Source: CAKZNE01 sp002695025 (GTDB taxonomy: Bacteria; Bacteroidota; Bacteroidia; Flavobacteriales; Schleiferiaceae). From it: 64,000 bases of DNA. Below are positions 18,163 through 30,400 of the stretch, piece after piece (the first letter of the stretch is position 1; every line of letters begins with the position of its first letter). The DNA is taken from the NCBI GenBank assembly GCA_913043285.1, contig CAJWML010000001.1, positions 866,405 to 930,404 of the forward strand. The letters run 5' to 3'. The position numbers were made by a program, and so were the translations under genes. Under the pieces are notes generated by a model that was given only the letters and a program-made list of their open reading frames with translations, was not told the DNA's origin and searched no databases.

Positions 18163-19104
18163 ATGATCACATGGGATGCCATTGAAGCGGCCGAACACCG
18201 CATTAAACCCTTTATCCATACCACACCTGTGCTCACCAGTGCTTTCCTGGATGAACTCAGCGGAGTGCAGCTGTTTTTCAAATGCGAGAATTTCCAGAAG
18301 ACCGGCTCCTTTAAGGTGCGTGGGGCTACCAATTCAGTTCTGCAGCTGAGTGCGGATGAAAAGCAAAGAGGTGTAGCCACCCATTCTTCCGGTAACCACG
18401 GTCAGGCTTTGGCCTGGGCCGCCCGCGAAGCCGGGGTGCAGGCCTGGATCGTAATGCCCTCCAATGCCCCGCAGGTAAAGAAGAACGCAGTGCAGGCTTA
18501 TGGAGCTACCGTGGTGGAATGTGAACCCACGCTGCAAGCACGGGAAAACACCCTGCAAAAAGTACAGGATGAAACCGGGGCCATATTTATACCGCCCTAT
18601 AACGCCCTTCGCACCATAGAAGGGCAGGCTACCTGTGCCAAAGAGCTACACGAACAGATCCCTGGCCTGGATTACCTGCTGGTGCCCGTAGGCGGAGGGG
18701 GAATATTGTCCGGCAGCGCGCTAACCACCCAATACCTTTCCCCTAAAACTATAGTAATGGGCTGTGAGCCCGAAAATGCCGATGATGCCTGCCGCAGCCT
18801 TAAGCAAGGCGAGATCGTGCCCAGCCTGAACCCCGATACCATAGCCGATGGCCTCAAGACCTCCCTTGGTGAGATCACTTTTGCATACATCAAAGAGCTG
18901 GTGGCCGACATCCTTCTGTGCAGCGAAAAAGATATTAAACGCGCCATGCAGCTCATTTGGGAACGTATGAAGATCATCGTAGAGCCCTCCAGTGCCGTGG
19001 CGCTGGCCTGCCTGCTTCAGCATAAGGAGCATTTCCGTGGTAAACTCGTGGGCTTGATATTGACCGGGGGGAATGTAGACCTTTCTACTCTTGCGTTTGA
19101 ATAA
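18163..19104 (+). CDS. PLP-dependent threonine/serine dehydratase (serine racemase-like)
   Basis: A fold-type II PLP enzyme of 313 residues with no C-terminal ACT domain, so it is of the catabolic dehydratase or serine racemase kind rather than the feedback-controlled biosynthetic enzyme. KCENFQKTGSFKVRGA holds the PLP lysine (~residue 52), SSGNHGQALAWAA binds the substrate carboxylate, and VPVGGGGILSG binds the PLP phosphate. The C-terminus (MQLIWERMKIIVEPSSAVAL ... NVDLSTLAFE) is intact. A diverged copy of exactly this 3' end, with the following ~32 bases, recurs at 36546-36760, so the gene marks one edge of the 17.6-kb RHS block. Confidence 0.92.
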   Translation: MITWDAIEAAEHRIKPFIHTTPVLTSAFLDELSGVQLFFKCENFQKTGSFKVRGATNSVLQLSADEKQRGVATHSSGNHGQALAWAAREAGVQAWIVMPSNAPQVKKNAVQAYGATVVECEPTLQARENTLQKVQDETGAIFIPPYNALRTIEGQATCAKELHEQIPGLDYLLVPVGGGGILSGSALTTQYLSPKTIVMGCEPENADDACRSLKQGEIVPSLNPDTIADGLKTSLGEITFAYIKELVADILLCSEKDIKRAMQLIWERMKIIVEPSSAVALACLLQHKEHFRGKLVGLILTGGNVDLSTLAFE

Positions 19105-19523
19105 TTTCCCGCAACTTCAAGGGTGGTATCAATCGGTAAATAACCCTTCTGGATAATTTGGTATCTAAAAAATTGTGTAGTGTGCAATCCAAAGGCTGGG
19201 TGTTGATGCCTGGAAATCTGGAGTGTAAAATGTTTTTTATCCAACCTTCTGGTATGATGAAGAATGAATCCACAGTACGCTCGCTGAGATTTTTTGGGTT
19301 TAATTACCAAGTACTTAATGTATATTTATTAGGGGTGTTATGCATTTATTATCAAATGATTACATTTTTAGGATTGTGATATTTGCATACTTTCATAAAA
19401 GTAGTACATTTGGCGAAATATCAGTAGTATACCACAGCGTATAAACTGGTGAATGCCATATCTGGGAGGAAAATACGTGGCCATCACCCGTTCGTGCATG
19501 GTTGATGCTTTTGGCATAAACCT
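19105..19523. other. Intergenic stretch after the dehydratase (419 bases)
   Basis: The first ~32 bases, through ATCAATCGGT, are shared with the region behind the second dehydratase fragment at 36729-36760; after that the two differ. The rest is AT-rich with no convincing coding sequence on either strand. Short frames on the minus strand exist but have no start context or family signal. A full promoter lies at 19382-19412. The leader from there to 19524 is about 105 bases. Confidence 0.6.
19382..19412 (+). promoter_or_regulatory. Bacteroidota promoter for the T9SS-RHS-immunity unit
   Basis: A -33 box TTTG (19382-19385), exactly 19 bases, and a -7 box TACATTTG (19405-19412) match the TTTG/TAnnTTTG consensus at optimal spacing. 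The next genes on this strand are the T9SS protein (19524) and, 12 bases after it, the RHS toxin gene. I infer that this promoter drives both, and perhaps the immunity gene. Confidence 0.68.
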
Positions 19524-21416
19524 ATGTATAGGGGATGGAGTAGAACCTTAACTTTAATTGATATGTGCAATTTCCCTTTTGCTTTGCCCGCTTCTGGTCT
19601 GCGGTGGGCCGTTCTGTTCAGTCTATTTACTTTTTGGGGCAATGCCCAGATCCTGGAGCATTTGCCAGAGGCCGTATGGCTCAAACAAACCGATAGTGCT
19701 TATTCTTCGACCCAGCATCTTTCGCGGTACTATATTGGCAACCATCCTGTACTGGATTTTGCAGCCGATGAAGACCACCCAAAACTGGAACACATCGCTT
19801 CACAAAGTTCGGGAACCTTATTCGTGGTATTACGTGGCAATCCCCTCTTTGATGCCGGTGAAAAACTCTTGCAACTGGGAAGAGTAGCCCTTTATCCCCA
19901 TAAAGCCATACTGGACGGCCGTGAGATGGAGATAGACACCATTGGAGAGGAAGCTACCCTATTGCGTTTTACGTTCCAGGGACGGGCAGACCACCGTCAC
20001 CGCCCGGCCACCGTACAATTGGGAGAGCATACCCGAATTGCCGAGATCATCTTTTACGATCAGTTACTGGAAAAAGAAGCGGCCCGTATTGTGGAATCCT
20101 ACCTGGCCCTTAAATACTCTATAAACATTACAGAGAATACCGATCCCGAACTACGGGATTACCTGGATATTTTTAGCGACAAGGCCTGGAACTGGAAACT
20201 GGACCGGCTTTACAATGAAGAGGTCTTAGCCTTGGGGCGTATAGATCGTATTGGTTTTAAACAAAGTCAGACCTATACTTCAGATGGAAAGAGTTTGTCC
20301 ATAAGCCTGGATTCAAACGCTATAGTGGGGGATATGCCTGCTGTATCCATGCAGGACGGATCAATGATCATACTCTCTAAAAAAGATCAGGAACTATCCA
20401 CACCCGAATGCGGAGGTAGCCCCATGATCAACGGCTGGAAGATCCGGCTCATGAACTGGTCATCCCCTGCGGATAAGATCTACCTGACCCTGGATACACT
20501 CCTGGACAGTAACCAGCAGGCCCTGCTGACCAATGGTATATACGAATACCCTGTCCAGACCACCCTCCTGAACGGACAAACCCGTTTGGCGATACCCATT
20601 ACCGTATTGGATACTCCAGAGGATCTTTACCTGGCCTGGGAAGCCAGCTCCCGGGAGTGTGACCCCCTGGCGGAATCCGAACTCCTCACCTGTAGCCGCT
20701 TGGACTCTTCTTTCAACCACTTGTTCGTGAAGCTCCAGCCCGAGGCGCTGCCGGCCCAACTTCACCTGGCTAACCTGCAGACCGGACAGGTTTTACAAAC
20801 CTACCTTACCGAACCGATGAGCCAGGTAAGGAGCCTTAACAAAGGTCAGTACCAGCTTACTCTGAGCCAGGAAAATCGGATCCTGTTGGATGAGTTGTTC
20901 GTCCTGGAAAACTGCCGTGAAAACCTTACCGATTTAACTCTTTCAGGTAACATCCTTTATGAGGAAGCCGGGGATGGCGATGAACAGACCACCAATACGG
21001 GTCCTCAGGGTGAAAGTGGGAATACTTCCGGGCATGCTTCCTGGGCCTTTTCCGTATTGCCGGGCAATGGTCCGCTGAATATGGATGAACAGAGTCTTGA
21101 GGCCTACCTTCACTCCTTGGGGCTGAATACCCAAGACTTTACGACAATAGAAAGCAGGGGTGTTTCCATTTACCCCAACCCAGGCAATCGCTACGAAGCA
21201 GTTAATTTCCGTTTTATCGGTTTGGGTGATATTCCCTTTACCATCCAGATATTTGACAGCAAGGGTAACCTGATGAGTACCGAAGCTTTCCGTCCGGAAG
21301 GAAATGTGGATGAGTACCATTACCACTTCCGCGTGGATGGCTCCTATTTCATCCGTTTTAACTCGGCCACCTATTCCGAAACCCAACAACTGAGAATCAA
21401 ATCTAACTTACGTTAA
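19524..21416 (+). CDS. T9SS-sorted surface protein upstream of the RHS toxin
   Basis: 630 residues. The signal peptide is internal to the frame (LRWAVLFSLFTFWGNAQ); ATG 19524 gives a long n-region, ATG 19563 a shorter one. The body holds a LamG-like/concanavalin-type sandwich with the tail AARIVESYLALKYSINI, a pattern repeated across Bacteroidota T9SS cargo proteins. The C-terminus (VSIYPNPGNRYEAVNFRF ... YFIRFNSA...QQLRIKSNL) is a type A sorting domain, so the protein is exported by T9SS and attached to the surface. The RHS gene follows after 12 bases. A role in displaying or exporting the RHS protein is an attractive inference, not shown. Confidence 0.85.
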   Translation: MYRGWSRTLTLIDMCNFPFALPASGLRWAVLFSLFTFWGNAQILEHLPEAVWLKQTDSAYSSTQHLSRYYIGNHPVLDFAADEDHPKLEHIASQSSGTLFVVLRGNPLFDAGEKLLQLGRVALYPHKAILDGREMEIDTIGEEATLLRFTFQGRADHRHRPATVQLGEHTRIAEIIFYDQLLEKEAARIVESYLALKYSINITENTDPELRDYLDIFSDKAWNWKLDRLYNEEVLALGRIDRIGFKQSQTYTSDGKSLSISLDSNAIVGDMPAVSMQDGSMIILSKKDQELSTPECGGSPMINGWKIRLMNWSSPADKIYLTLDTLLDSNQQALLTNGIYEYPVQTTLLNGQTRLAIPITVLDTPEDLYLAWEASSRECDPLAESELLTCSRLDSSFNHLFVKLQPEALPAQLHLANLQTGQVLQTYLTEPMSQVRSLNKGQYQLTLSQENRILLDELFVLENCRENLTDLTLSGNILYEEAGDGDEQTTNTGPQGESGNTSGHASWAFSVLPGNGPLNMDEQSLEAYLHSLGLNTQDFTTIESRGVSIYPNPGNRYEAVNFRFIGLGDIPFTIQIFDSKGNLMSTEAFRPEGNVDEYHYHFRVDGSYFIRFNSATYSETQQLRIKSNLR

Positions 21417-21428
21417 TCCCTTAACCGC

Positions 21429-24400
21429 ATGCAACATAAGTTTACCCAAACCGCAGCCCTTTTACTGGCTTTTGTATTCCTCTTTCCTGACCTGCTGGCT
21501 TCTGCCCGTGCCGCCACACTTATCGAAGAGAGTTTTAATAATCTTCACACTCCCTATAGCGGGGCGGTGCTGTTACCGGCATTGGAAGCAGAACCCGCGC
21601 CTTCCGATGAAATTATTCCCGATACAAGACCGGAAAAAGAAAACCGCACTCGTACGGCCCCTGCTTCCTTGGCCGGTATAGTCTTCCATGCCACAGAGGA
21701 AGTAGGCTATATGGGTGATCACCCGTCCGACCCGATGAACCTGGCGGCCAATGACGTATTCCGTATTTCCATTGACGGGTTGCCACAGCAAAACCCGCAG
21801 GTATATGCCTACCTCACCTACCGTATCTATGGACTGGAAGATGGCTTAAGCTTACCGAAATCCATCAATGGAGCTCCGGCCTTTGTGAGTGCTCACCCTG
21901 AAAAAAAGGAAGGCTGGCAAAAGGTAAGCCAGGCTATTCCTCTTTCTCTTTTAAAAGAGGGAGTTAACGAAGTGCGTTTTAACGCACCTAATAACCTGAA
22001 GGCTTCCGTGGAGGTTCGGGATGTGGAGATCCGCCTGAGTACAGAAATAATTCAAAGCCCAGCCTTAAGCCAGGTGGTACGTCCGGTGGCGCTCCCCGAG
22101 GATTTTTCGGCTATGGTAAAAGAAACCCAGGCATTGGAAGCTTTTGTGGTTAAGGATGTGGATATGCCGGCCATACCCCGCAATATTATCAATGTTACCC
22201 GCAACGGGTGGGGATACCTGGTGGAAGATGCGGCCAGGGATACGGTGAACATCACTATTGGGGTAAATCCCGCCAAGCTGATGACGGGCAACGCCCTCTC
22301 GGAAGTGCAGTTATTTTATTTCGATCGCCAAAGCCAGAGCTGGAAGGCTTCCCATACAGCATTAGTGGATATAGCTGAAGGTGAGGTGGGCGCCACGGCT
22401 CCCGGAGGCACCAATTACTTTGCCGGGCTTATCAAAACCCCGGAAATGCCGGAAGCCAGTGCTTTTATGCCTACGGCTATATCGGATATTAAAGCAGCCA
22501 ACCCAGCTGCGGAAATGAGCATTATGCAGCCGCCTTCCATCAGCCAGACTGGTGAGGCCAGCATCAGTTATCCCTTGGCCATACCTGCCGGAAGGCAGGG
22601 TATGACACCATCTCTTAACCTCAACTACAGCAGTGATGCCAGCACCGGATGGTTGGGTGTGGGCTGGAATATAAACGTGCCTTCAGTGTCTATAGATACC
22701 CGGTGGGGGGCGCCTGTTTTTGACCCTGATGCGGAGAGTGAAGTCTATGTGCTCAATGGGCAATCGCTTACTATGGAGGGAGGAGTGAAGGCTAACCGGT
22801 ATCCTGGTAACCGAATTTCCGCGTTAAATGGAATACATTTTTTCACGAAAACGATGGCTTCTTATAAGGAAGTTATTCGTCACGGTGATGGTACTGATAA
22901 TTATTGTTGGGAAGAAATCACGGCTGATGGGACTCATTTCTTCTATGGTACTGAAGATGGAAATACACTTAGCGCAGATGCTATCATAACTGATGAAAAC
23001 AATGATATTGTAACATGGAACCTCAAGCGGGTTGAAGACAAATGGGGCAACTATATAACCTACAATTATACCCATCTCAATAACACTACTCAAGGTGATA
23101 TTAAGTCTGGAGGTAAAGCAGTTTTATTAAATAACATTCGATATACCGGTGACGCTTCAGGTGAAGGAAAGTATAAAGTAGAGTTTGTTACAAGTGGAAA
23201 TCGAATTGATGCAACGGTTTCCCTGAAGTCTGGCAGAAAGGAAGTAGACGGAAGACGACTGGAGACAATTAAGATACTTTACTATAATACTGCTACCACA
23301 ACTCAGGAAATAAGGAGATTTGAGTTTCAATATACCGAAGGGGATTTCTTTAAAACTTTATTATCCTCAGTTGAGGAGTGGCGTTCTGGTAAAAAGTTCT
23401 ATGAACACAATTTTGAATACTACTCAGAGGATTTGACCTATAGCAGTGGGCAGACCATAGAGGTTCAGCATTTCGCAGATGGTATTCTGGATGGAATAGA
23501 CAATGGTCTTACCGCAAAGGTGCTTGAGAAGCTGGTTGAAGTCACACCCGGAGTTAATCAGGCAATATTGCCTTCACCCATTAGTACCACATTAAGTTTT
23601 GGATATAGTGTCGGTGGCTCTGCAGGCTTAGGTTTGGCACCAGGTTTAGCACCCAACCCAACTAAAAGCTTTACTTTTTCAGGTCATGATAGAGCAAGAA
23701 AGACTTTTGATTATGGGAAAACAGAGCTTAATGATATTAATGGAGATGGGCTCCCGGATCTTATCTATAATAAGCCTGGCGTTGGCAATATTTACTATCC
23801 GCTAAAACTGGGTGAAAATGGAGAAGTTTATTTTCAAGGGTCACGGAAAATTTATCATGACCATAATTTCTTTTCATCTCGATCCTCCTCAAGGAGTTAT
23901 GGGTGGGATTTTGCGCTTTCTCCAATTTTCTCATACGGGCAAAACTGGAATGAAACTTACTCAAAAACTACCAGTTACACTGCGGATTACAATGCTGATG
24001 GTATTTTGGATGCAGTATTAACCTCTGGCGACCAGAGTCACGTTTATTTTGGGAAGGTAGGGGAATATGGCAAAATATTCTTCAGTTCCTCTAGTGAGCT
24101 TACTCCTAATCCGGTAAAAAAAGGTGTGAGCGTAACCATCCCTGAAGATGAGGAAGAATTAAAAGACATGGAGGTTATACGTATATGGGAGGCTCCGTTT
24201 GAAGGAACGATTGATATTGATGGACAGGCCGAGGTAATAGCGACCTCCGATGATGATGTAAAGGTGGGGATACAACTGAATAGCTCCTTTCTTACCAGTC
24301 CTAATATGGTCAGTATTAATGGAACCTCAACAACTGTAAGTGCCTCAACCGAAGTAAGAAAAGGAGACAAAATACTATTTCGTTGCAATTCCAAAGAAAA

Positions 24401-27400
24401 TGGATATGGAGATCTTCTGGAGTGGAATCCTTCCATTTCCTATACTACATTGACCAATTACTCCGGAACCACTAGGATAGACCCTAACGGGCTTGACTAT
24501 GCCAACACAAATTATGAGGATGCCTTTCTCTTGTCCGCCCCTGAGGGCGTGAACTTTTTCGGAGATCAGGCAATAAAGGTTACCTGGTCCCCTGGCTTCA
24601 ATGTGGGCTCGATAACTGATTCGGTTACTTTGCAAATAGTTCTATTCAAACAGGATACCGTAACAGGTGACACTGCCACAAATCATTATAGCTATGTTAT
24701 CAAGCCCAACGGGGCTACCAGTATCTCACCATCTCAGTTCAAGGAGTTTGGACAAACTTCTGCTCCTGCATTTTTAAATGCCATTAATCTTGTACCTAAT
24801 TCTTCTGCTAATGATCTTTGTGTGATAACCTTTAAGGCCGTTAGCACCTCAAATATAGATTGGAAGGAAATTAATTGGCGGCCGGAGGTGCGGCTAGGGC
24901 CTGTTTGTGGGGTTAATTATGAAAATATTTACCCGGCCGTGCACTATCAAACGTACAATAGACTCATCCTTATGGATAGCCCTGCCATAGCCGCAAGTGG
25001 CGCGGCCTCGGATGATTTGCGTACTTGGCCGGAGATAAGCCTTAGTTCATATGCTGATGCATTCACATCGGATGAATTAGCCTCATCAAATACCATTGAA
25101 ATTCAAGGATTTTTTGTCACTAAAACTATAAATAAGCTCCTTTCCAAGGTATTGGTCAAGTTGGATAACAATGGCAACCTATCGTTGTATGAGGTGCCTG
25201 GGCCATTGCAAAGCTCCCTGAACTCAGTAAACAAAGGTCAATCAGCAGGCATTAACTCTTTTAAACGATCGGACCTTAGTAATGCTAAAGTTTTTGCGGG
25301 CTTTTATTGTTCCAATAAACGTTTTGCGGATTTTCTTAAGGATAATACAACCGTTGATATATACAATCTTAACTCAAGTACATCCGTACCGGAGACTGCG
25401 GATATAGGGTTTGATGTTTTTTGCAGAATATTTAACGAGCTTCAGGATTATAACTTGCATTGGGGTCAATGTGGATGGAGTGAGGCTTCAATTGTAGCAA
25501 TAGATACCTCAGAGTTGCACCTTAACAGGTACCCCTCCGATGAATTGGACTTTAGCGATGGATCAACCCCTGAATTAGCAGATTTTACTTCCCTGGAAGA
25601 GGAGCAGTTAAACCCTAAGGATCAAAAGTTTTTCACATTGAATGCACTTAGAGGTGAAAACACCAGAGGCTTAACTTATTACCCCCATATTACCGATACC
25701 TATACCAGTTTTCAAGAGTTAGATCGTTGGGCTGCCCTTTCTACCCATATTGCATCCTATGGTAGTGGAGCAGGTGTTGCACCCGGTAAGTTAAATGAAA
25801 CTCCGCAAATTGACGAACCAGAAATAGTTGTAATTCCAGACAATTATAGTGCCTTTGCCACTCCTTTAAAGTCTAAATCGTTTACCAAATCTGAATCTTT
25901 TGGTGCCAGCTTTTTCATGCACTCAGAGACTATCCAACGAAATCAATACTTAAAAGAAAAAGTATCCAGTTTTATTGATTTAAATGGAGATCGGTATCCT
26001 GATGTTAATAATATGAACAACGGGATACAGTCTAACCTCACTGATCCTTTTGGTGGTCATAAAAACACAAGTGAATTTGGGAGTGGTATAAATGCCTTAG
26101 GGCAATCTAAAACCATTGAGGCTACCAATTTAATTGCGGGACAATATATTAACGATGACCTTCGGTTTATTGGGATAAAAGAAAAAAATAATACACTTGA
26201 GATAGGTGAAGCGTTTAATGAATATGATTGGGTAGACATTAATGGTGACGGGCTTATTGATCGCATTGATGCGGAAAGCAATTCATTATGGGTAGAGCTA
26301 AACAGTGGTAAGGGTCTACTTGCTGGCTATAATGTAAGTAACCTTAGAACAACCAGTACCAAAAACTATACGTATCCACTTGCGAATCTCATATCGTCCT
26401 ATGTAGGAGCTTTTGATATTGTAGATAATAGCTTTGCGGCAGGGGTCAATATTACCGCTACAGGTAACAAGGCACAAGTAACATACCTTGACTTTAATGG
26501 TGATGGGCTAAACGATATGTTGAAATATAATGGTAGCTCTGTTAGCTTGCAACTCAATACCGGAACCTCCTTTCAGGCCTACGGTAATATGGACCTGTCC
26601 GAGATAGATGATGTGAATTTCTCGCGGCAATTAGGCATTTCGGTTAAAGGAGCAGGCGGGTATTCCTTTCCTCTTTTTACCCTCCTTTTTGTACATTTTA
26701 AAGGAAATCTAAAAGGTGATGGCAACCTGAATCTTGCCGCAAATAAGCTGGAATCCGTCATGAGAGATATGAATGGAGACGGCTTATTGGATTATGTAAA
26801 AGCCGAAGATAATGGTGATCTTACGGTGCATTATTGTGAGCTAAAGAAAAGTAACCTGCTCAAGAAGGTTATTAATCCTTTAGGAGGAAGTTTTACCTTG
26901 GATTATGAGCGGGTAGGTAATAAATACGGTGATTATCCTGTGGCCATAAAAATACATACTACCAAACCAAAGGACAGGATGGTTTGGGATATGCCTCAGA
27001 GCAAGTGGATTCTGGCTTACCTGAAGGTGAACGATGGTTTGGATATAGTGAATTCCTCCAATGATATTGATGGAGTAGATAGTCTTGAAACCTGGTTTAA
27101 TTATGATGGTGGGATTTACAGCAGGCGTGAACGTGAGTTTTTAGGATTCACCAGGGTTGAAAGCCGGGAGAGAGCCAACCGGCAGATTGCAATAGAAGAT
27201 CATCCCAAGGTGTTTCTTACTCATGTTACTGATTACGATAGACCCATCAAAAACGATTTTAATTACAGAAAACGCTTTGAATATACCCGGGGAATCCCCT
27301 ACGAGGAATATATTTTAAGACATAAGGAGACCTACGAAGAGGGAGAATTTGGTTTCGAGTTTAAATACTACATAGACCCTATTGAGGAAACGCATTATAA

Positions 27401-30400
27401 CTTTGAGTACCGTCTTGTTTCTCAGGATGTGGAATCTGAATACTTCAACCAGGTAGATCAGGTTGATGAGGATTTTACAGTAGTAGATCTCGAAAATGAT
27501 GAGCTTCCTATATCAGAGGTGCAAACGGTATTCCCCGCTCTCACTGATTTTGAAATTTTCACTTTTCCTCAACTGGAGAATAATCAGAAAGACAAGTATT
27601 TTGCTAAAAAATTTAATATTAAATATGATGGCTATACTAACGTAACTGAATATAAGAGCGAGGGCTCCGAAGTTCCGGGAACCCCGGAAGATCGCATTGT
27701 AGATATGTTTATATCTACACGTTATGAAGACACCACTTTCTCTGTCTATTATTCTGAACTTCTGGAAGGTGAAAGTCCGTTTGATGGTGATAGCTATAAC
27801 GAGAATGGTAATCGTTGTTATTTAGTATCAGTGGGTTCATTTCGCTTGGATACCTTGTGTTTTCCCGCCAGTTTATTTGAACCAGTGGTTAATCCATGTG
27901 GGCCCGAACCGGAACCCATAGGCTCTGAGGAAACCTTTGAAGTGGTATTGCGCAAGCGTGTGGTAGATACTACTTTTATTACCGAGAGGGTGTATCCTAC
28001 CACATACCTTGCCCGTATTACGGCTCAAATGGATTATTTTGCTCCTGTTAATGCTGCAGGGCAAACCAATTTTCTCAGTGAGCATCGCATATACCTCGGT
28101 ACCATAAATCCCAGCGGTCTTAAGAGAAAAAGTGTGGTAGAGGCACGTACATCCGGCAGTCAAGCCGATTTGGCACCGGCACAAATAGCCCAGTACCTGG
28201 CTGATGGTACTACCAAATCCATTGCAGATATAGTGTATGATAATAACGGAAACGTTATCCAGCTTACCGGCCCTCCCAATCATACAAACCAAAGGTTTAG
28301 CACGTATTTCACCTATGATACAGAGGTTAAGCAATTTGTAAAACGGGTGGCAAACTCGTATGGTGAGGAGATCTGTAACTCGTATAACTATAAAACCGGA
28401 AAGCTACTTAGAACGGTGGACATCAATGGGAATGCCACCGGGTATAGCTATGATGATTATGAGCGTCTGGTTGGTGTTTTTGCACCTTATGCATTTTCAA
28501 GCACCTCCTATGCTCCAACCATAGCCTTTGTTTATCATCCGGAGGGGCTTAATCCTTCCTCTTCTGATTACCGCGATAGAGTACCCTATGCGTTAACTTA
28601 CCATAATGTAAACCCCAGGGACCCCGTAAATTCACAGGACCCTTGTTGGAGTGGTACAGGCGGAACGGCCTCAGCCGCCTGTGACGTGGAATGTGATTTT
28701 AGCAGTCCTAATCGTCCGGCTATACTCAATCCTTTGACCACCGTTACCTTTATGGATGGCCTGCAACGGGTAGTACAGGTAAAGAAAGATGTTTCCAAGA
28801 AAAACGGTAGTGCCAATGATCGTTACCGCGAAGTATCGGGCATTTCAACCTTGGATTATCTGGGAAGGGAAACATCAGTGAGCCTTTCCGTGAGTGAAGA
28901 TATCACAACCAATACATTGGAGAGCCTTAATAGTGATAGGGATGCCACACTCATTATGAAAGAGCGCTCCTATGATTATGCCAGTCGGCCAATATCTGAG
29001 AAAACCGTTACCGAAGGTGGGGGTTACGTAACCAGCGGTTATTCTTACCTATGGGATCAAAGTGACAAGTTTTACCTTCAAACAAATTTTGTTTCTCAAA
29101 CCAAAACCTATTTGAACGGATGGGGACAAACTACCAAGGTCATAGAAGATGTTGGAGGTATTAACGCTACTACCCTTTACAGCTTTGATGCTCTCAACCA
29201 AATATTATCCACCCAGGACCCTCTTAATGAAATTACCTCCTACACCTATGATAATATGGGTCGTCTTACAGAAGAGGACCATCCTGATCGTGGAGTGACG
29301 TCCTATACCTATGATAAGGCGAGTAACCTGGTAGAGTTACAGAGTGATGAAATGGGTTCAGGCCATATACTGATGCAATATAATTACGGCCGGATCAGTA
29401 AAAAGATATACCCTCAGTCCGGGCACCTCAATAATCTTTTCTATACCTATGGTTCACGCAATGATGGGGTAAACGGAGCCGGCAGGGTAGTGAAGCTGGT
29501 GCAGGGTACTGATTATAAACTTGAACAGTATGCCTACGATGAACTGGGGCATCGTACCTGGGAGAAAAAATCCTTTAAGATCCCCCAGGCCGGAACCCGT
29601 AATTTTGAAACCTCATTTAATTATGATGCCTGGGGACGTATCCAATACATGATCTACCCCGATGGGGAACAGGTGGATTATACCTATAACAGTATTGGAG
29701 ACCTGGAAAGTATTGTGGGCTCCACCTCCGGTTCCATCATTGATAATATATTGTATGATGGCTTTGGAAATATTAAGGACATTGATTATGGCAACCAAAC
29801 CTCTACATCATTTACCTATGATGCTGAAAGCCGGCTGCTTACTGAGGTGGGCGTTTGGGCCTCCGGAGCCAATGGCAACACCACCTCTCAAATTACCGAT
29901 AAAACCATAGGCTATGATTCGTTCGGAAGGGTATCCTCCATAGCCGATATAGCCGGTGCTTTTACCGTAAACGGTGTAGCTATGGGTGGTACCTATAATC
30001 ATAGTTATACTTATGATGATATGAGCAGACTCACTCATAGTACCACTACCACCAATATGAGTCATTACATAAAAACGGACCTTAGCTACAATACTGCAGG
30101 AGGTATTACCGGTAAAACCCAGCAACACCTAACGACCTCAGGCGGTAGTGTGGTAAACCCGGCCCTAAATTACGACCTGAGCTATGATTATGCCGTTTCC
30201 ACCACCGGAACACCCCATCAGGTATACGAGGTAAGCAGCCCGGGAGATCCCACCTACCGCTATAACTATAACCAGGAGGGTAGTGTGCTGGATGTGCAGG
30301 TTCCGGCCAGTGGAGGGAACCCGGCTTATTATACTGAACAATTCCGCTGGGATAATAATCAGCAGCTAAGTGCGGTAAATAACGTCAACGGTATTCATCA

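Noticed and set aside
19085..19310. Minus-strand frames behind the dehydratase that could continue a T9SS tail
   Set aside because: Only ATCAATCGGT is shared with the tails at 36753 and 48004; the translated sequence does not resemble a sorting domain.
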